DNA from: UBA1413 sp964650525 | GTDB lineage: Bacteria; Bacteroidota; Bacteroidia; Bacteroidales; Prolixibacteraceae | Reading direction: 5' to 3' | DNA length: 64,000 bases | Assembly (NCBI GenBank): GCA_964650525.1 | Contig: CAZYUA010000004.1 | Span: forward strand, 1-64,000 | Shown: piece after piece, positions 53,122 through 63,350 of the stretch | Position numbering within the stretch: position 1 is the first letter of the stretch | Layout of the letters: each line of letters opens with the position of its first letter | Translations under genes and position numbers: made by a program | The notes under the pieces: generated by a model | Seen by the model: only the letters and a program-made list of their open reading frames with translations | Database searches by the model: none | What the model was told of the DNA's origin: nothing

Positions 53122-54708
53122 CTAATAATTGTTCGCCGTTGGTTTCAGTGTCCAGTGATAAATCTGCATTTTTTTCGCGGCACCAATGGACTCCAGTTTG
53201 TTGAATTTAACTTTGATCCGGAAGGTGCTCATCTCATTGCCCGGAATGGTCACCACTCCCACCAATCCTCCTAATCCGTTCCACTTACTGATGTTGGGAT
53301 CGGTTTCGTTCACCCGGTCATAATTCCAGGGGGTGGAATTGGCAGCCTGTATCTCGGTTGAAACAGGAGGGAACCCGTCCGGAACAGGATCCGGTCCCGG
53401 GTGAAAGGTTACATCCACAAAAGGGTGCCCTTTACTCCGGAATCCCATGTAGAGGTTATACTCTCCCGGAGGAACTTTCATCACAGACACAGTTCCGGTG
53501 GTTTCATCATAATCCAGAGGGGTGAACTCCAGGGAAAATTCCTCTGTTGATTCCGGATCGCCGGTAACCTCAAACAGCCAATAGAAGAAACCTGATACCG
53601 GGGTCTCATCACCCTTCATGATCTGATAAGCCGTGGTTCCCCGCAGGGTATACAAACTCTGCTGCTCAACGGGAGTGAGGTATTCGTAGTAGTGAACCAG
53701 TGATTTTATCCGGCTGATGATCACATTATTAGGAATTTTGAGGTCTGTAACCTGATACACAATCCCGTTGCTGAGCCGTTGGGGCGAGCTGTGGTTGATT
53801 TTTTGAACCGTGGAACGCCATATCCGGCCAAACGATGATTTCAGATCCAACTGAGCACCGTAATCTGAAATCTCACCGGTGTGAAAGATGGCTTCCCGGA
53901 TCCAATTGATGGCTAAAACCGTATCTTTTTGCGAAAATTGCAAACCCATCAGCTGATATTGTGTTTTCAGCTTCTCAAAAGCACCGGTTATCACTTCGTT
54001 GGAGGGAATGAAAAGGGTGAACTGGTTAAATTCAGAACTGAAATCAGCCTTTTCAAACAGGGGATTGTAGGTATAGAAAACCGAATCATACACCGTGTTC
54101 CCTGTTTGGTCAACCCCTGTCGGAATGCTGTTTTTCCGGTCAAAAACTTCCCTGTTGTAAGCGACTATGGAATCACGGATGATGGAATAATCATCCTCCA
54201 GCAGCCGGATATAATCAAACATGTTGGTAAGAGGCTTCAACACCGATTCAATTTCGTGAACGATACCGTTTTTGAACTTTTTGGTTGATACGATTTTTAC
54301 GGAATTGACAAATCGTTCCATGCCGGTTTGAGAGATGATCAGGTAAATCCCGTTGAATGACTGGATACGCATTTCGTTTTTCAGTTCTGTTTGTCCCAGC
54401 GACAGGTAATTGATGTGGTATTTGGCCACCAGCGAATGGTCGATGTTACCCACCACCGACAGGTCGAAATTGTCATTTTTCACTGCCCAGACCGTCAGCA
54501 GCTGATTTTTGCCAAGCTCCTGGTCCAGTCCATATTCCCTGAAAAAGCTGAAAAAGTCAGAATAGCTGGTTTCACTTTCAAAATACTCGAGAAGGGTGAG
54601 GGGGGATGCCTCTTCATTGCCCGGTTCTCTTTTAAAATGTTCCTCCCAGGTATCGGAGCAGGCCATGAGTGTCCAAAGAACGGCCGCCAGGAGATAGAGC
54701 TTTCTCAT
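53122..54708 (-). CDS. Fasciclin (FAS1)-domain lipoprotein
   Basis: A 528-residue predicted lipoprotein (MRKLYLLAAVLWTLMACSD). Residues ~30-175 and ~180-330 look like two FAS1 domains: LTLLEYFESETSYSDFFSFF, VAKYHINYLSLGQ and the H2-type motif NGIVHEIESVLKPL, then FTLFIPSNEVI and NGIVYQVTDLKIP. The remaining ~190 residues are beta-rich without a recognised family. FAS1 domains mediate adhesion or polysaccharide binding. It lies between another fasciclin gene (7 nt upstream) and SusC (32 nt downstream), the place where surface glycan-binding proteins are usually encoded. A role as glycan-binding accessory lipoprotein is inferred. Confidence 0.83.
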   Translation of the reverse strand: MRKLYLLAAVLWTLMACSDTWEEHFKREPGNEEASPLTLLEYFESETSYSDFFSFFREYGLDQELGKNQLLTVWAVKNDNFDLSVVGNIDHSLVAKYHINYLSLGQTELKNEMRIQSFNGIYLIISQTGMERFVNSVKIVSTKKFKNGIVHEIESVLKPLTNMFDYIRLLEDDYSIIRDSIVAYNREVFDRKNSIPTGVDQTGNTVYDSVFYTYNPLFEKADFSSEFNQFTLFIPSNEVITGAFEKLKTQYQLMGLQFSQKDTVLAINWIREAIFHTGEISDYGAQLDLKSSFGRIWRSTVQKINHSSPQRLSNGIVYQVTDLKIPNNVIISRIKSLVHYYEYLTPVEQQSLYTLRGTTAYQIMKGDETPVSGFFYWLFEVTGDPESTEEFSLEFTPLDYDETTGTVSVMKVPPGEYNLYMGFRSKGHPFVDVTFHPGPDPVPDGFPPVSTEIQAANSTPWNYDRVNETDPNISKWNGLGGLVGVVTIPGNEMSTFRIKVKFNKLESIGAAKKMQIYHWTLKPTANNY

Positions 54709-54715
54709 CTTATTA

Positions 54716-56311
54716 TCAGTTAATCGGTTCAAAAACAATGTGGTCGATGAATACGGCTGAATTATCTCCCGCCAGAATTCTCAATTTATGGGAAGCTGTT
54801 GCGTTGAAGGATACCTTTCCCACTGTAGTGGTGACGATTTGCGTTTTCGTTGTGCTTACCCCATGGGATGCAATTTCTGCCCCTACATATTCCCCGTCGA
54901 GGATGAGCATGAATTTGCCATATCTGGAGGAGGCTGCCAGGCTGTAATAGCTTACCTTCATAGTGTATTCCCCCTTGATGATGGCGGGGGTCTTCATTTC
55001 GATCCATCCGTAGAGGCCCAGTTCCAGGTACAGGCAATCGTAGTTCACCATTTCATACCGGGTTGCGTCGTTTTTGTGTGCAATCAGATAGGCTACGGAA
55101 TTGCTGTTTTTGGAGGAGGGAATGGCAGACCAGGTGCAGGAGCTGATGTCTCCCGGTTCAAAAAAACGGGTGGTGGTGGCAGAGACGCCCGATTTCCGGT
55201 AAATATTAGAGACTACCGAAGCCATGTCGGCAAAATCGGTCAGCTCCCAGAGCACCCGGGTTTTGGGAGGGGTCACCACGGGCATCAGCCCGTTGATGAT
55301 GTGGATAATCCCGTTCTTGGTGCTGATGTTGCTTTCAACCACGGAGATAAAGCTTTCAGAAGAGGCATCATAATTGATGCGAAGCTGGTCACCCTGTTCC
55401 GAAAAGTTGATCAGCTGGTTTTCGGCGAGGGTGGCCAGGTTTTTGGATGCAGTGCCTTCCTGAAAAGAAGCCAGTGTAGCAAAATCGAGTTGCAGGGGTA
55501 AAATATGGTATGCCACGTATTTGTTCAGTTCGTTGCCGGGGTCTGAGAAATCGGTGCCGGTTTCCTGCAAAAGGGAGAGTAAGCCGGCCAGGTCAAGGAT
55601 GCCGCCGGCATTAAAAACCGCATCGGAGACGGCAAAAAAAGTAACGTAGTTTTTCCGGTGCAGGGTTTCTCCGGTGAGAGGGTTGGTTTCAGCGACCGTT
55701 GTGGTATTGAGCATTTCCGAATAGCCTGTTTTTTTCAGGGCGTCCAGCATGATGGCAAATCCCGGCTGCCCCATTTTTCCCATGATGGTTTGGGTAACCG
55801 GGGTAAGCACTTCTTCGATCACATGGATGATACCGTTGGTGGCCTCAATATCGAGCCGGGATATCCTGGCTTCATTGTTGACAAAAATGGCATTCAGCCC
55901 GCCTTCCCGGATGGCAATGGACAGAAAATCGCCTGTGGCTGTGGTATCGGGGATCACCCCGTTGTCAAAGAGTGACTGGGAATAGATCTTCCCGGCAATG
56001 GTGTGGTATTTGACCAGGTACAGGGCTTCGCCGGCAGTAAGAGCTGTAACTGAGGCTACCCCTTTTTTTTGCAGGTACTGGTCCATGGCTGCATCGTCGG
56101 GTACAAAACAGGTGTAGGTGGCGCTGAGGTTCATGGTGTTGAACAGGCCGGTATATTTCAGTAACTGGACCCAACGGGTAAATCCGCCGTCCATCTCGAG
56201 CATCGTGGCTACCGGGTACTCTTCGAAGGCCGGGGTGATATTCTCCTCATACGGGTCGGAGCATGCGGCCAGCCCAAGCACCAGGAGGAGATACAAAACA
56301 CTTCTTGTCAT
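54716..56311 (-). CDS. Fasciclin (FAS1)-domain lipoprotein with C-terminal beta domain
   Basis: A 531-residue predicted lipoprotein (MTRSVLYLLLVLGLAACSD). Two FAS1 domains are well marked: residues ~35-175 with TCFVPDDAAMDQYL, LVKYHTIAGKIYS and NGIIHVIEEVLTPV; residues ~180-345 with FFAVSDAVFNAGG, VAYHILPLQLDF and NGIIHIINGLMPVV. The final ~180 residues form a separate beta-sandwich (LELGLYGWIEMKTPAIIKGEY, KLRILAGDNSAVFIDHIVFEP) that could bind carbohydrate. The gene follows SusD (21 nt) and is followed after 7 nt by a second fasciclin gene. The domain set suggests surface ligand binding for the SusCD pair (inference). Confidence 0.87.
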   Translation of the reverse strand: MTRSVLYLLLVLGLAACSDPYEENITPAFEEYPVATMLEMDGGFTRWVQLLKYTGLFNTMNLSATYTCFVPDDAAMDQYLQKKGVASVTALTAGEALYLVKYHTIAGKIYSQSLFDNGVIPDTTATGDFLSIAIREGGLNAIFVNNEARISRLDIEATNGIIHVIEEVLTPVTQTIMGKMGQPGFAIMLDALKKTGYSEMLNTTTVAETNPLTGETLHRKNYVTFFAVSDAVFNAGGILDLAGLLSLLQETGTDFSDPGNELNKYVAYHILPLQLDFATLASFQEGTASKNLATLAENQLINFSEQGDQLRINYDASSESFISVVESNISTKNGIIHIINGLMPVVTPPKTRVLWELTDFADMASVVSNIYRKSGVSATTTRFFEPGDISSCTWSAIPSSKNSNSVAYLIAHKNDATRYEMVNYDCLYLELGLYGWIEMKTPAIIKGEYTMKVSYYSLAASSRYGKFMLILDGEYVGAEIASHGVSTTKTQIVTTTVGKVSFNATASHKLRILAGDNSAVFIDHIVFEPIN

Positions 56312-56332
56312 ACTTTTTGGTTTTACCTGGAA

Positions 56333-57838
56333 CTAATTTCCAAGATTGGAATAATAGGGATTCTGAACCAGCAGGGAATTGGCATTCAACTCTTCCTGGT
56401 GGACCGGCAGATAATGGGAGTCGGGATTCTTCAGTTTGGATGAGACGATGGCTACTTTGTTCAGCGATATCACCTTGATGACCTCATTGATGAAATAGTC
56501 CTTATAGCGGTATTGATCTCTCCGGGCAACCCGGAGGAGGTCGAACCATCTTTTGCCTTCGGCAAAGAGTTCGCGGCCTCGTTCATCAAGGATAAGAGTG
56601 AGCATTTCCAGTTCGCTCGAAGGGGTGGTCAGCGTTTCCTGAATGCCTGCACGGAGCCTCACCATGCCGACGAGTGCCGTGGCTTCGTCGTAGGCGCCCT
56701 TCATTGCCAAAGCTTCTGCCTTCATCAGGTATACATCGGCCAGCCGGTAAATGATGTAATTCTGGTCGTTTTGTGTGGAAGTGGAGCGCTGGGCTGTAGC
56801 CGTAAGATCAGGATACAACCCGAGGTATTTCCAGACCCTGTAATTCTTCTGCGTTATGGAAGCGCCGTCGCCTCTGACATCGCCGTAGCCGCTGGTTTCT
56901 TCAAACAAACGGAAGGTGACCTGAGAGTATGAATACTTGTTGTCGGTGTTGAACCACCGGATGAAGGCATTGGTCTGCCCCAGGGAATAGTCAAACTGAA
57001 TTTCAAAAATGGATTCGTTGGAATTTCCGGGATAGAAGTTAGTGAACCACAGAGCCCCCGGGATCAGGCCCACCCGGTTGGAGGTCAGGATGGCATCGCA
57101 CGATTCGATACAGGCGTCGTAGTCTCCCCGCCAGAGGGCAATATCTGCCAGCAAGGCATGAACAGCCCACCGGGTGGCACGACCCTTGGTGTATACAGGG
57201 TTGTCGTAGTCTACCTCTGAAAAGAACTCCTTGGCCGACTTCAGTGCTTCTTTAAGATCCGCGGTGACCTGGTCCAGGATGACATTTTCGGGCGATTTGG
57301 CAACTTCGAATTTCTGTTCATCGTTCACGTAGGGTTGAAGAATCAGGGGTACCTCCCTGAAAGTGCGAACCAGGTAAAAATAGGCAAGAGCGCGCTGGAA
57401 CATCGCTTCAGCCTGCAGGGAGCTCATCTGCGACTGGGTAAACGAGGCATCCCTTTCAATGACCTCCGGTGCGTATTTCAATACCGAATTGGCCATGTTG
57501 ATCACCTGGTACATCTTGTCCCATTTGGCATACGAATTGGTCGGCAGGATATCCATATCGCGGAGTTTCTCGGCTGCTTTGATGTCGTTGTCGGCGGTGG
57601 AACGGTCGATGTCGACGCCATTTCCGCGAATCTCTCCCCACACGAAAAGCTGGTCGACCGAACCGCGCAGTTTCACGTATCCGGCAGCGACCACGGCTTC
57701 CACGTCCTCCCTGGTCTGCCAGTACTGGTCGCTTGTCTGGGCATTCTCAGGGTATAGGTTGAGCCACTCCTGGCACGAAAGGGATGCCAGCACCAGGCTG
57801 CCTGTGACAACTATTCTGATCAGTTTGTGATGGTTCAT
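56333..57838 (-). CDS. SusD/RagB-type outer-membrane lipoprotein
   Basis: A 501-residue SusD homologue. A signal peptide ending in a lipobox (VLASLSCQEWLNLYPENAQT) precedes helical TPR-like pairs (MFQRALAYFYLVRTFREVPLI, WAVHALLADIALWRGDYDAC). The C-terminal region carries the conserved YIIYRLADVYLMKAEALAM and GRELFAEGKRWFDLLRVARR motifs, which are hallmarks of the RagB/SusD family. It should form a complex with the SusC encoded 12 nt upstream. I chose the ATG at 57838; one at 57847 adds three residues. Confidence 0.96.
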   Translation of the reverse strand: MNHHKLIRIVVTGSLVLASLSCQEWLNLYPENAQTSDQYWQTREDVEAVVAAGYVKLRGSVDQLFVWGEIRGNGVDIDRSTADNDIKAAEKLRDMDILPTNSYAKWDKMYQVINMANSVLKYAPEVIERDASFTQSQMSSLQAEAMFQRALAYFYLVRTFREVPLILQPYVNDEQKFEVAKSPENVILDQVTADLKEALKSAKEFFSEVDYDNPVYTKGRATRWAVHALLADIALWRGDYDACIESCDAILTSNRVGLIPGALWFTNFYPGNSNESIFEIQFDYSLGQTNAFIRWFNTDNKYSYSQVTFRLFEETSGYGDVRGDGASITQKNYRVWKYLGLYPDLTATAQRSTSTQNDQNYIIYRLADVYLMKAEALAMKGAYDEATALVGMVRLRAGIQETLTTPSSELEMLTLILDERGRELFAEGKRWFDLLRVARRDQYRYKDYFINEVIKVISLNKVAIVSSKLKNPDSHYLPVHQEELNANSLLVQNPYYSNLGN

Positions 57839-57850
57839 GTTGCACAATTG

Positions 57851-60800
57851 TTAAAATCCGATCGTTAATCCAAGGGCAAAACGCATCGGCTTAGGGGTCG
57901 AGGAATTATCCCTGGCTATCAGGTACCCTACGCCTTCATCCCTGGAGAGGCTCACTTCCGGATCCTGCCCGGTATAGTTGGTCCATGTCAGCAAATCGTA
58001 GGCTGTGGTGTAAAGGTCGGCCCTGTCGATGTTGATTTTTTTCAGCCACTGCTTTGGAAGCTCATATTTGAGTGTCAGTGTTTTCAGCCGCAGGAAAGAG
58101 GCATTTTCAACAAAGCGGTCCGATCCCAGGTAGTTATAGCCTGTTCCGTAGAGTGCACGGGGGATGGCGGTATCGTCTCCCTCGTGGCGCCAGCGCCGCA
58201 GTACAGCGGTGCTCTGGTTGTTGGTACCGCGCATATTTTCTGTGGTAATCCGCATCTGGTTCACCACTTTTTGCCCTGCCCGGCCATGGAAAAAAGCTAC
58301 CAGCGTCACCCTCCGGTATTTGGCTGTAATACCGCCACCTCCGGTGAACATAGGGTTGGAATTGCCCAGGTACACAATGTCGTACTGGTTAATGATGCCA
58401 TCTCCGTTCATATCTTCATACCTGGCATCGCCGGGATACACCTTTTCTGTTCCGTTTTTCACCGTTACCGGCAAACCGTTGATATCCCGGATTTCATTTC
58501 CTTCCCGGTCGCGGGCCCAGGTCTCCCCCACATTCTGGAAAACACCCAGATACCTGTACCCGTAAAAAGACCCCAGTGGATTTCCCTCAATCACCTTATA
58601 GGCAAATTCCCCGTTCCCGAAATCGTATTTGTACTCGGTCAGGTTGTCGGGCAGTTCTATAATCTCGTTCTTGTTCTGGGAAATATTGAAATTCAGCATC
58701 AGGGTTAGGTCTTTTTTCTTCACCGCATCGTAATCAATTCTGAATTCCCATCCCCGGTTTGACATGGTGCCGGAATTGTAATACCTTGTTTTGGTGAACC
58801 CCGAGGAGGAGGGAATACCCACGTCTTTCTGCAGCATGTCGGTGGTCACCTTGTCGTAAAGGTCTATGGAAAAGCGCATTCTGTCGTCGTGCAGGGCAAA
58901 GTCAACACCCAGGTTTGACTGGGTAACAGTTTCCCATTTCAGGTTGTCGAGCTGGATGCTGTTGGGTTGGACGGCAACCATGTCGATGTATCCGGGGGTG
59001 ATAGGATTAAAGGTACCTATGTAGGTGTATGAGCCGGTCGGAGCATTCCCGCTTTGACCCCAACTGTAGCGGATCTTAAAGGAGGACACCCATGGCAGCG
59101 ATTTCATGAAAGGCTCGTCCCCCAGGTGCCATGCAACCCCCAGGGAGGGAAAACCAGCCCACCGGTTATTGGCTCCCATGGTCGAATTGGCTTCATACCG
59201 GTATCCCACGCTGACCATGTACCGGTCGAACAGGGCATAATGCGCATTGCCGATAAACCCGGCCTGCCGGGAGCGGCTGGTACCGGAACCTATACCGGCA
59301 ATGGTGCCTCCGGCCGTCGGATCGGAAGTGGAAGGTGAGGCATTTCCGCTGACTTCACTCCGGTAACTCGAAGCAATATTTTCTGTGGTTTGTACGATGG
59401 CACTCAGAATGACATTGTGGACATCGTTGAACTTATGGTCGTAAATTAATTTGTTGTCGGTATTGATAAAAAGGTTGTCAGACAACAGGTCGGCGCTGCG
59501 ATTGAACCATGGATCTGTCCAGGTCACCCCCGTCACACTCTGCGGCAAGAACCGCTTGTTCTTGGTCAGCCGGATATCAAAACCGGTGGTACTGTAAAAG
59601 TTGAGGCCATCGAGTAGTTCGTAGTGAAGGTTGAAGACAAAACGGCTGGTGGTGGAGGTGGTTTTATTGATCGATTCGTTCACCATGGCCACCGGATTGA
59701 AAACCCCGCTCCGGATTTCCGTGCTTGACATCGTTCCAAGGTTTCCCTGAAAATAGGAGTTGGGCGTGAAATACTCATTGGAGCGGGTTCCGTCGTCGTT
59801 GATGAAATAGGGGCTCATGTTGGGCATTTTGGTCAGGGCATGGCCGCGAGGATTAGACCAATAACTGTTCCTTCCGGAGTTGGAATACGAGAAATCGGTC
59901 GTAATATCCAACCGCTTTGAAAACATATATTTGACGCTGAGTAACGTACTTAGTCTTGAAAAGGAAGTACCTATGGTGGTGCCGGTCTGACCCAGGTATC
60001 CCAGCGATAACCGGTAGTTTGCCCGGTCGCCTCCGCCGGTCATCGAAAAATTGTTATCCGAAGAGAAACCGGTTTGGGTGATCTCCCCGAGCCAGTCGGT
60101 CTCCTGGTTGTATTCATCAAAATAGATCCATCCGGGGTCAAAGCCGATCTCTTTGGTATCATACAGCAGCGACAGCAGATCCCGGCTGTTGGCATAACCC
60201 CGGTCGTTAACCGTGTTCCAGATGGCATCCTGGATCATGGCCACATATTGGGGGGCATCCAGCAGGGGAATGGTATTGGGTTCTTTCCGCAGGTCGTTAA
60301 TCGACGAATAGGTAAACCGGGTTCTTCCTCCCACGCCCTTTTTTGTGCGGATGAGAAGCACCCCGTTGGCGCCGCGCGAACCCCAGACAGCCGTTGCCGC
60401 GGCGTCTTTCAGCACCTCTATCGATTCGATGTCGTTGGGCGATATATTGACCAACGCACCGAAATCCTCATCATTGGCAGTAGCAAAACTGAAATCATCG
60501 GCAATGTCGGTGGGGTAGGGAACTCCGTCAACCACGATCAGTGGCTCCGAAGAGGCATTCAGCGATGATGTCCCCCGGATACGGATGGAACTTTTGGTGC
60601 CCGGCTCCGATGCCGTTAAGATGTCGACATTGGCCAAACGCCCCTGTAAGGCTTCCTCGATGGAGGCGATAGGCACATTCTCGATCATTTTTGTTGTAAT
60701 CTTCTGCGTGGAAGTAACAATCTCACGGTCTGTCAGCCCCAGCTGATTACGGTCGATCTTTTTTGCCACTACCGTGGCATCTTCGAGCAGCCGTGATTCG

Positions 60801-61129
60801 TATTCCAGAGCAAAGTCAATCTGAACTTGCCCTGCATAAGGAACGGTTTTGGTCTTGTACCCGATGAAGGAACATACCAGGGTGAGACTTCCCTCATTTG
60901 GAACGATAATCCGGTATTCTCCGTTGGCATTGGCAGTCGTCCCCGACAACATGCGGTTGTTTTTGTTGACGATAAATACGTTGGCTGCAAAAAGCGGTTC
61001 CCGGGTCGATTCATCCAGGATGGTTCCTGTAACCGTCTTCTGGGCAGACAGATTCAACGACAAGCAAAGAAGCAACCCTGTGCCGGCCAGCATGTTTGCC
61101 AAAAACGTGTGGTACTTTTTCCTTGTCAT
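57851..61129 (-). CDS. SusC/RagA-type TonB-dependent outer-membrane transporter
   Basis: A 1092-residue transporter. The signal peptide ends near LSLNLSAQ. The CarboxypepD_reg-like domain (about 30-115) reads KTVTGTILDESTREPLFAAN and GEYRIIVPNEG. The plug (about 120-275) contains EALQGRLANVDILTASEPG, SSIRIRGTSSLNASSEPLIV, VDGVPYPTD and SIEVLKDAAATAVWGSRGAN, all SusC hallmarks. The barrel fills the rest and ends RFALGLTIGF. It imports ligands captured by its SusD partner. The start codon sits 1 nt after the stop of the fasciclin gene upstream, indicating tight operon coupling. Confidence 0.97.
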   Translation of the reverse strand: MTRKKYHTFLANMLAGTGLLLCLSLNLSAQKTVTGTILDESTREPLFAANVFIVNKNNRMLSGTTANANGEYRIIVPNEGSLTLVCSFIGYKTKTVPYAGQVQIDFALEYESRLLEDATVVAKKIDRNQLGLTDREIVTSTQKITTKMIENVPIASIEEALQGRLANVDILTASEPGTKSSIRIRGTSSLNASSEPLIVVDGVPYPTDIADDFSFATANDEDFGALVNISPNDIESIEVLKDAAATAVWGSRGANGVLLIRTKKGVGGRTRFTYSSINDLRKEPNTIPLLDAPQYVAMIQDAIWNTVNDRGYANSRDLLSLLYDTKEIGFDPGWIYFDEYNQETDWLGEITQTGFSSDNNFSMTGGGDRANYRLSLGYLGQTGTTIGTSFSRLSTLLSVKYMFSKRLDITTDFSYSNSGRNSYWSNPRGHALTKMPNMSPYFINDDGTRSNEYFTPNSYFQGNLGTMSSTEIRSGVFNPVAMVNESINKTTSTTSRFVFNLHYELLDGLNFYSTTGFDIRLTKNKRFLPQSVTGVTWTDPWFNRSADLLSDNLFINTDNKLIYDHKFNDVHNVILSAIVQTTENIASSYRSEVSGNASPSTSDPTAGGTIAGIGSGTSRSRQAGFIGNAHYALFDRYMVSVGYRYEANSTMGANNRWAGFPSLGVAWHLGDEPFMKSLPWVSSFKIRYSWGQSGNAPTGSYTYIGTFNPITPGYIDMVAVQPNSIQLDNLKWETVTQSNLGVDFALHDDRMRFSIDLYDKVTTDMLQKDVGIPSSSGFTKTRYYNSGTMSNRGWEFRIDYDAVKKKDLTLMLNFNISQNKNEIIELPDNLTEYKYDFGNGEFAYKVIEGNPLGSFYGYRYLGVFQNVGETWARDREGNEIRDINGLPVTVKNGTEKVYPGDARYEDMNGDGIINQYDIVYLGNSNPMFTGGGGITAKYRRVTLVAFFHGRAGQKVVNQMRITTENMRGTNNQSTAVLRRWRHEGDDTAIPRALYGTGYNYLGSDRFVENASFLRLKTLTLKYELPKQWLKKINIDRADLYTTAYDLLTWTNYTGQDPEVSLSRDEGVGYLIARDNSSTPKPMRFALGLTIGF

Positions 61130-61130
61130 C

Positions 61131-63350
61131 TCATTCCGGTTCTAAAATTCCATCAATGATGTAGGCTGCTCCATCGTTGTAAATCCGGGGATAGATACCC
61201 AGTACATCCACGGTATTCCCTTTGGCATCCCTGACACGGAGCTTCTCTCCTGTATCGATGAGGGTGAGCTTGCTTTTTCCTCCGGTACCTGTCCTGAAGG
61301 TGGTCAGTTCAGCTTGTCCGCCAGTCCCCGGAAACGGGTATTCACTGAGAGCACTTTCATTGACACTTACGAAATAGTATTTCATAAATCTGGCCAACAG
61401 GTCCGGGACCAGGGGGATCTTGCTGAAGTTGTTGTAGATGGCATCGTTGGTGGGTACAAAAACGATAAATCGTTCCCCCTGCAGGAAGTTAAAGGGGGGC
61501 GAGGAGGTGTTGAATTGGGCTGCGCCCACCATCTCCTTGAAGTACTCCATGCCGGGCGGAGGATTCTTGGAAATCTGTTCCTTGAAAAGACTGTAATCCT
61601 GAACCAGGGCCATGGCAGTTTCCCCTTCCAGGTCGTACGCTTTCCCGTTGTACCTTTGGGAATTCAGGCGAAAGGAGACCGGTTTGTCGGGATAATTATT
61701 GAAAATGTGGCTCGAAAAGACTCTTTCGTCGTCTTCAACCAGCAAATACTGAAACGAGTTCAGGGTCTTGTACACTTTTTTGTTCCCGACAGCGGTCATC
61801 AGCCGGTTTGCTATATGATTTTTTACCAATCCCTCCATGGAACTAACCCGCATTTCGATCCAGGGCTGGTCTGCACCTTCAATCATCATCATCTGTTCAC
61901 CAAATTTGTTCGGGTTGGTATTTTGGTACAGCATCATCCGTCCGTCGAGGGTGGTATTATCCTCCAGCATCCTGTCGGCAGGCATAAACAACAGAAACTG
62001 GAGATCTTCCGACATCAGCGGCTGTATCATGTTGGCCTGGTCCATCATATGAAGAAAGATCCGGTATTGGGGATTCTGGAAAACCGGGGCCGTGACGCTT
62101 TCAAACATTTTGGGCACGGTTAGTTTGTTCAATCCGTACAGGGTGCCATTGGTGCAGATTTTCTTCAGGGTTACATCCTGCGTGTTAAACCGGATTGAGT
62201 TGCCAAAACGGGAAATCACTTTGCCTTTTTCGATTTCTTCCGGGAACCTGATATCCCCCTCCACCACATGGTTGTCGAGTAAGTATTTGATGGGAAGGAA
62301 GTTTACATCTTTAAGGGAAGGATAATAACCACTCCAGAAATTCCGGAAGAACCCATTCAGTGCCTCATCAGACGGGGCAAACACGTTATTGGTCAGCCGT
62401 GATAACTGGGCCAGGTCGGCATAATCGGGAAGGCTGCCTTCACCATTGTACGACCATTCGGAGGCAATTTTCGGGAGGTCGGTGTGGTAAAGCAGGTATA
62501 AATCGGCACCCTTTCCGTAGTCCTGGGTAAGGTTATCGTCAAGCCTGAAATCGGCGAATTTGTCGTATAATTCACGGAACAGCGAAAATCCGCTGGTTTT
62601 ACCCAGCTCATAGTGGATGGTCTCCAGGGGTTCGAGAACCTTATTCAGCGTGTACACATATCCGTTGTCGGTAACCAGGGCGTATTCCCCGACATTGGCA
62701 TTTGAGATGCAGAAACCTCCGCCGTCCCCGTCCCAGTTCGTTCCGGGGTAAAAGTACCCGTAATTGGCAGAGGCATCGATTTGTTTGGTTTCAAAGAGCG
62801 GGGAGGAGAAGACCGGCAGGAACCGTTCCTTATGGTAGACCTGTTTTTCGATTTTGTTGTCACCGGGTGCAACGGTGTTGTCGGAAAAGGTTTCAATGCC
62901 TGAACTGCTCTTGGTCCTGAACTTATAGTACAATCCGGCATCAGCCGGGTTATAGGGACTACTGTTTCCCGCAGGCCGGTAGTTGGCCAGTTTTTCCTTA
63001 TCAAAAGCATAGTAAACCAGATGGAAACCCACCAGTTTCTTCAGTTCGTCCGGGGGAACAGCATCGACAGACCCATACCCCTTGGCTGAAAGCCATGCAG
63101 TGAAGGCTTCGTCGGTTGGGGCCATCACGGTGATGATTCCTTTTCCGCTGATGATATCCCGGTAGCCGGCCCGCTCTACTGCCTCCAGGAACAAGGCGAA
63201 GTTCCCTTCAGATTCGAGCAATTGATAGGCATTTCCCTTCAGCCAACCGGGAATTTCATAATAGGCCTCCATCTCCTTCTGGCAGGATGAGAGAAAAACC
63301 AGAAAGGCCAGCGGAAGGACCCTGGTAAAAAAGCCGATGAATTGATTCAT
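61131..63350 (-). CDS. Multi-domain fasciclin (FAS1) lipoprotein
   Basis: A 739-residue predicted lipoprotein (MNQFIGFFTRVLPLAFLVFLSSCQ). About four FAS1-like domains follow each other: FALFLEAVERAGYRDIISG with VMAPTDEAFTAWLSAKGYG; a second with FAPSDEALNGFFRNF and YLLDNHVVEGDI; a third with LLFMPADRMLEDN and VKNHIANRLM; a fourth with IVFVPTNDAIYNNF and YIIDGILEPE at the C-terminus. The first domain has a long insertion. It is the first gene of the operon, one nucleotide before SusC. Start 63350 was chosen because the frame to 63425 puts 25 unrelated residues before the signal peptide. Ligand unknown; adhesion or glycan capture is inferred. Confidence 0.85.
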   Translation of the reverse strand: MNQFIGFFTRVLPLAFLVFLSSCQKEMEAYYEIPGWLKGNAYQLLESEGNFALFLEAVERAGYRDIISGKGIITVMAPTDEAFTAWLSAKGYGSVDAVPPDELKKLVGFHLVYYAFDKEKLANYRPAGNSSPYNPADAGLYYKFRTKSSSGIETFSDNTVAPGDNKIEKQVYHKERFLPVFSSPLFETKQIDASANYGYFYPGTNWDGDGGGFCISNANVGEYALVTDNGYVYTLNKVLEPLETIHYELGKTSGFSLFRELYDKFADFRLDDNLTQDYGKGADLYLLYHTDLPKIASEWSYNGEGSLPDYADLAQLSRLTNNVFAPSDEALNGFFRNFWSGYYPSLKDVNFLPIKYLLDNHVVEGDIRFPEEIEKGKVISRFGNSIRFNTQDVTLKKICTNGTLYGLNKLTVPKMFESVTAPVFQNPQYRIFLHMMDQANMIQPLMSEDLQFLLFMPADRMLEDNTTLDGRMMLYQNTNPNKFGEQMMMIEGADQPWIEMRVSSMEGLVKNHIANRLMTAVGNKKVYKTLNSFQYLLVEDDERVFSSHIFNNYPDKPVSFRLNSQRYNGKAYDLEGETAMALVQDYSLFKEQISKNPPPGMEYFKEMVGAAQFNTSSPPFNFLQGERFIVFVPTNDAIYNNFSKIPLVPDLLARFMKYYFVSVNESALSEYPFPGTGGQAELTTFRTGTGGKSKLTLIDTGEKLRVRDAKGNTVDVLGIYPRIYNDGAAYIIDGILEPE

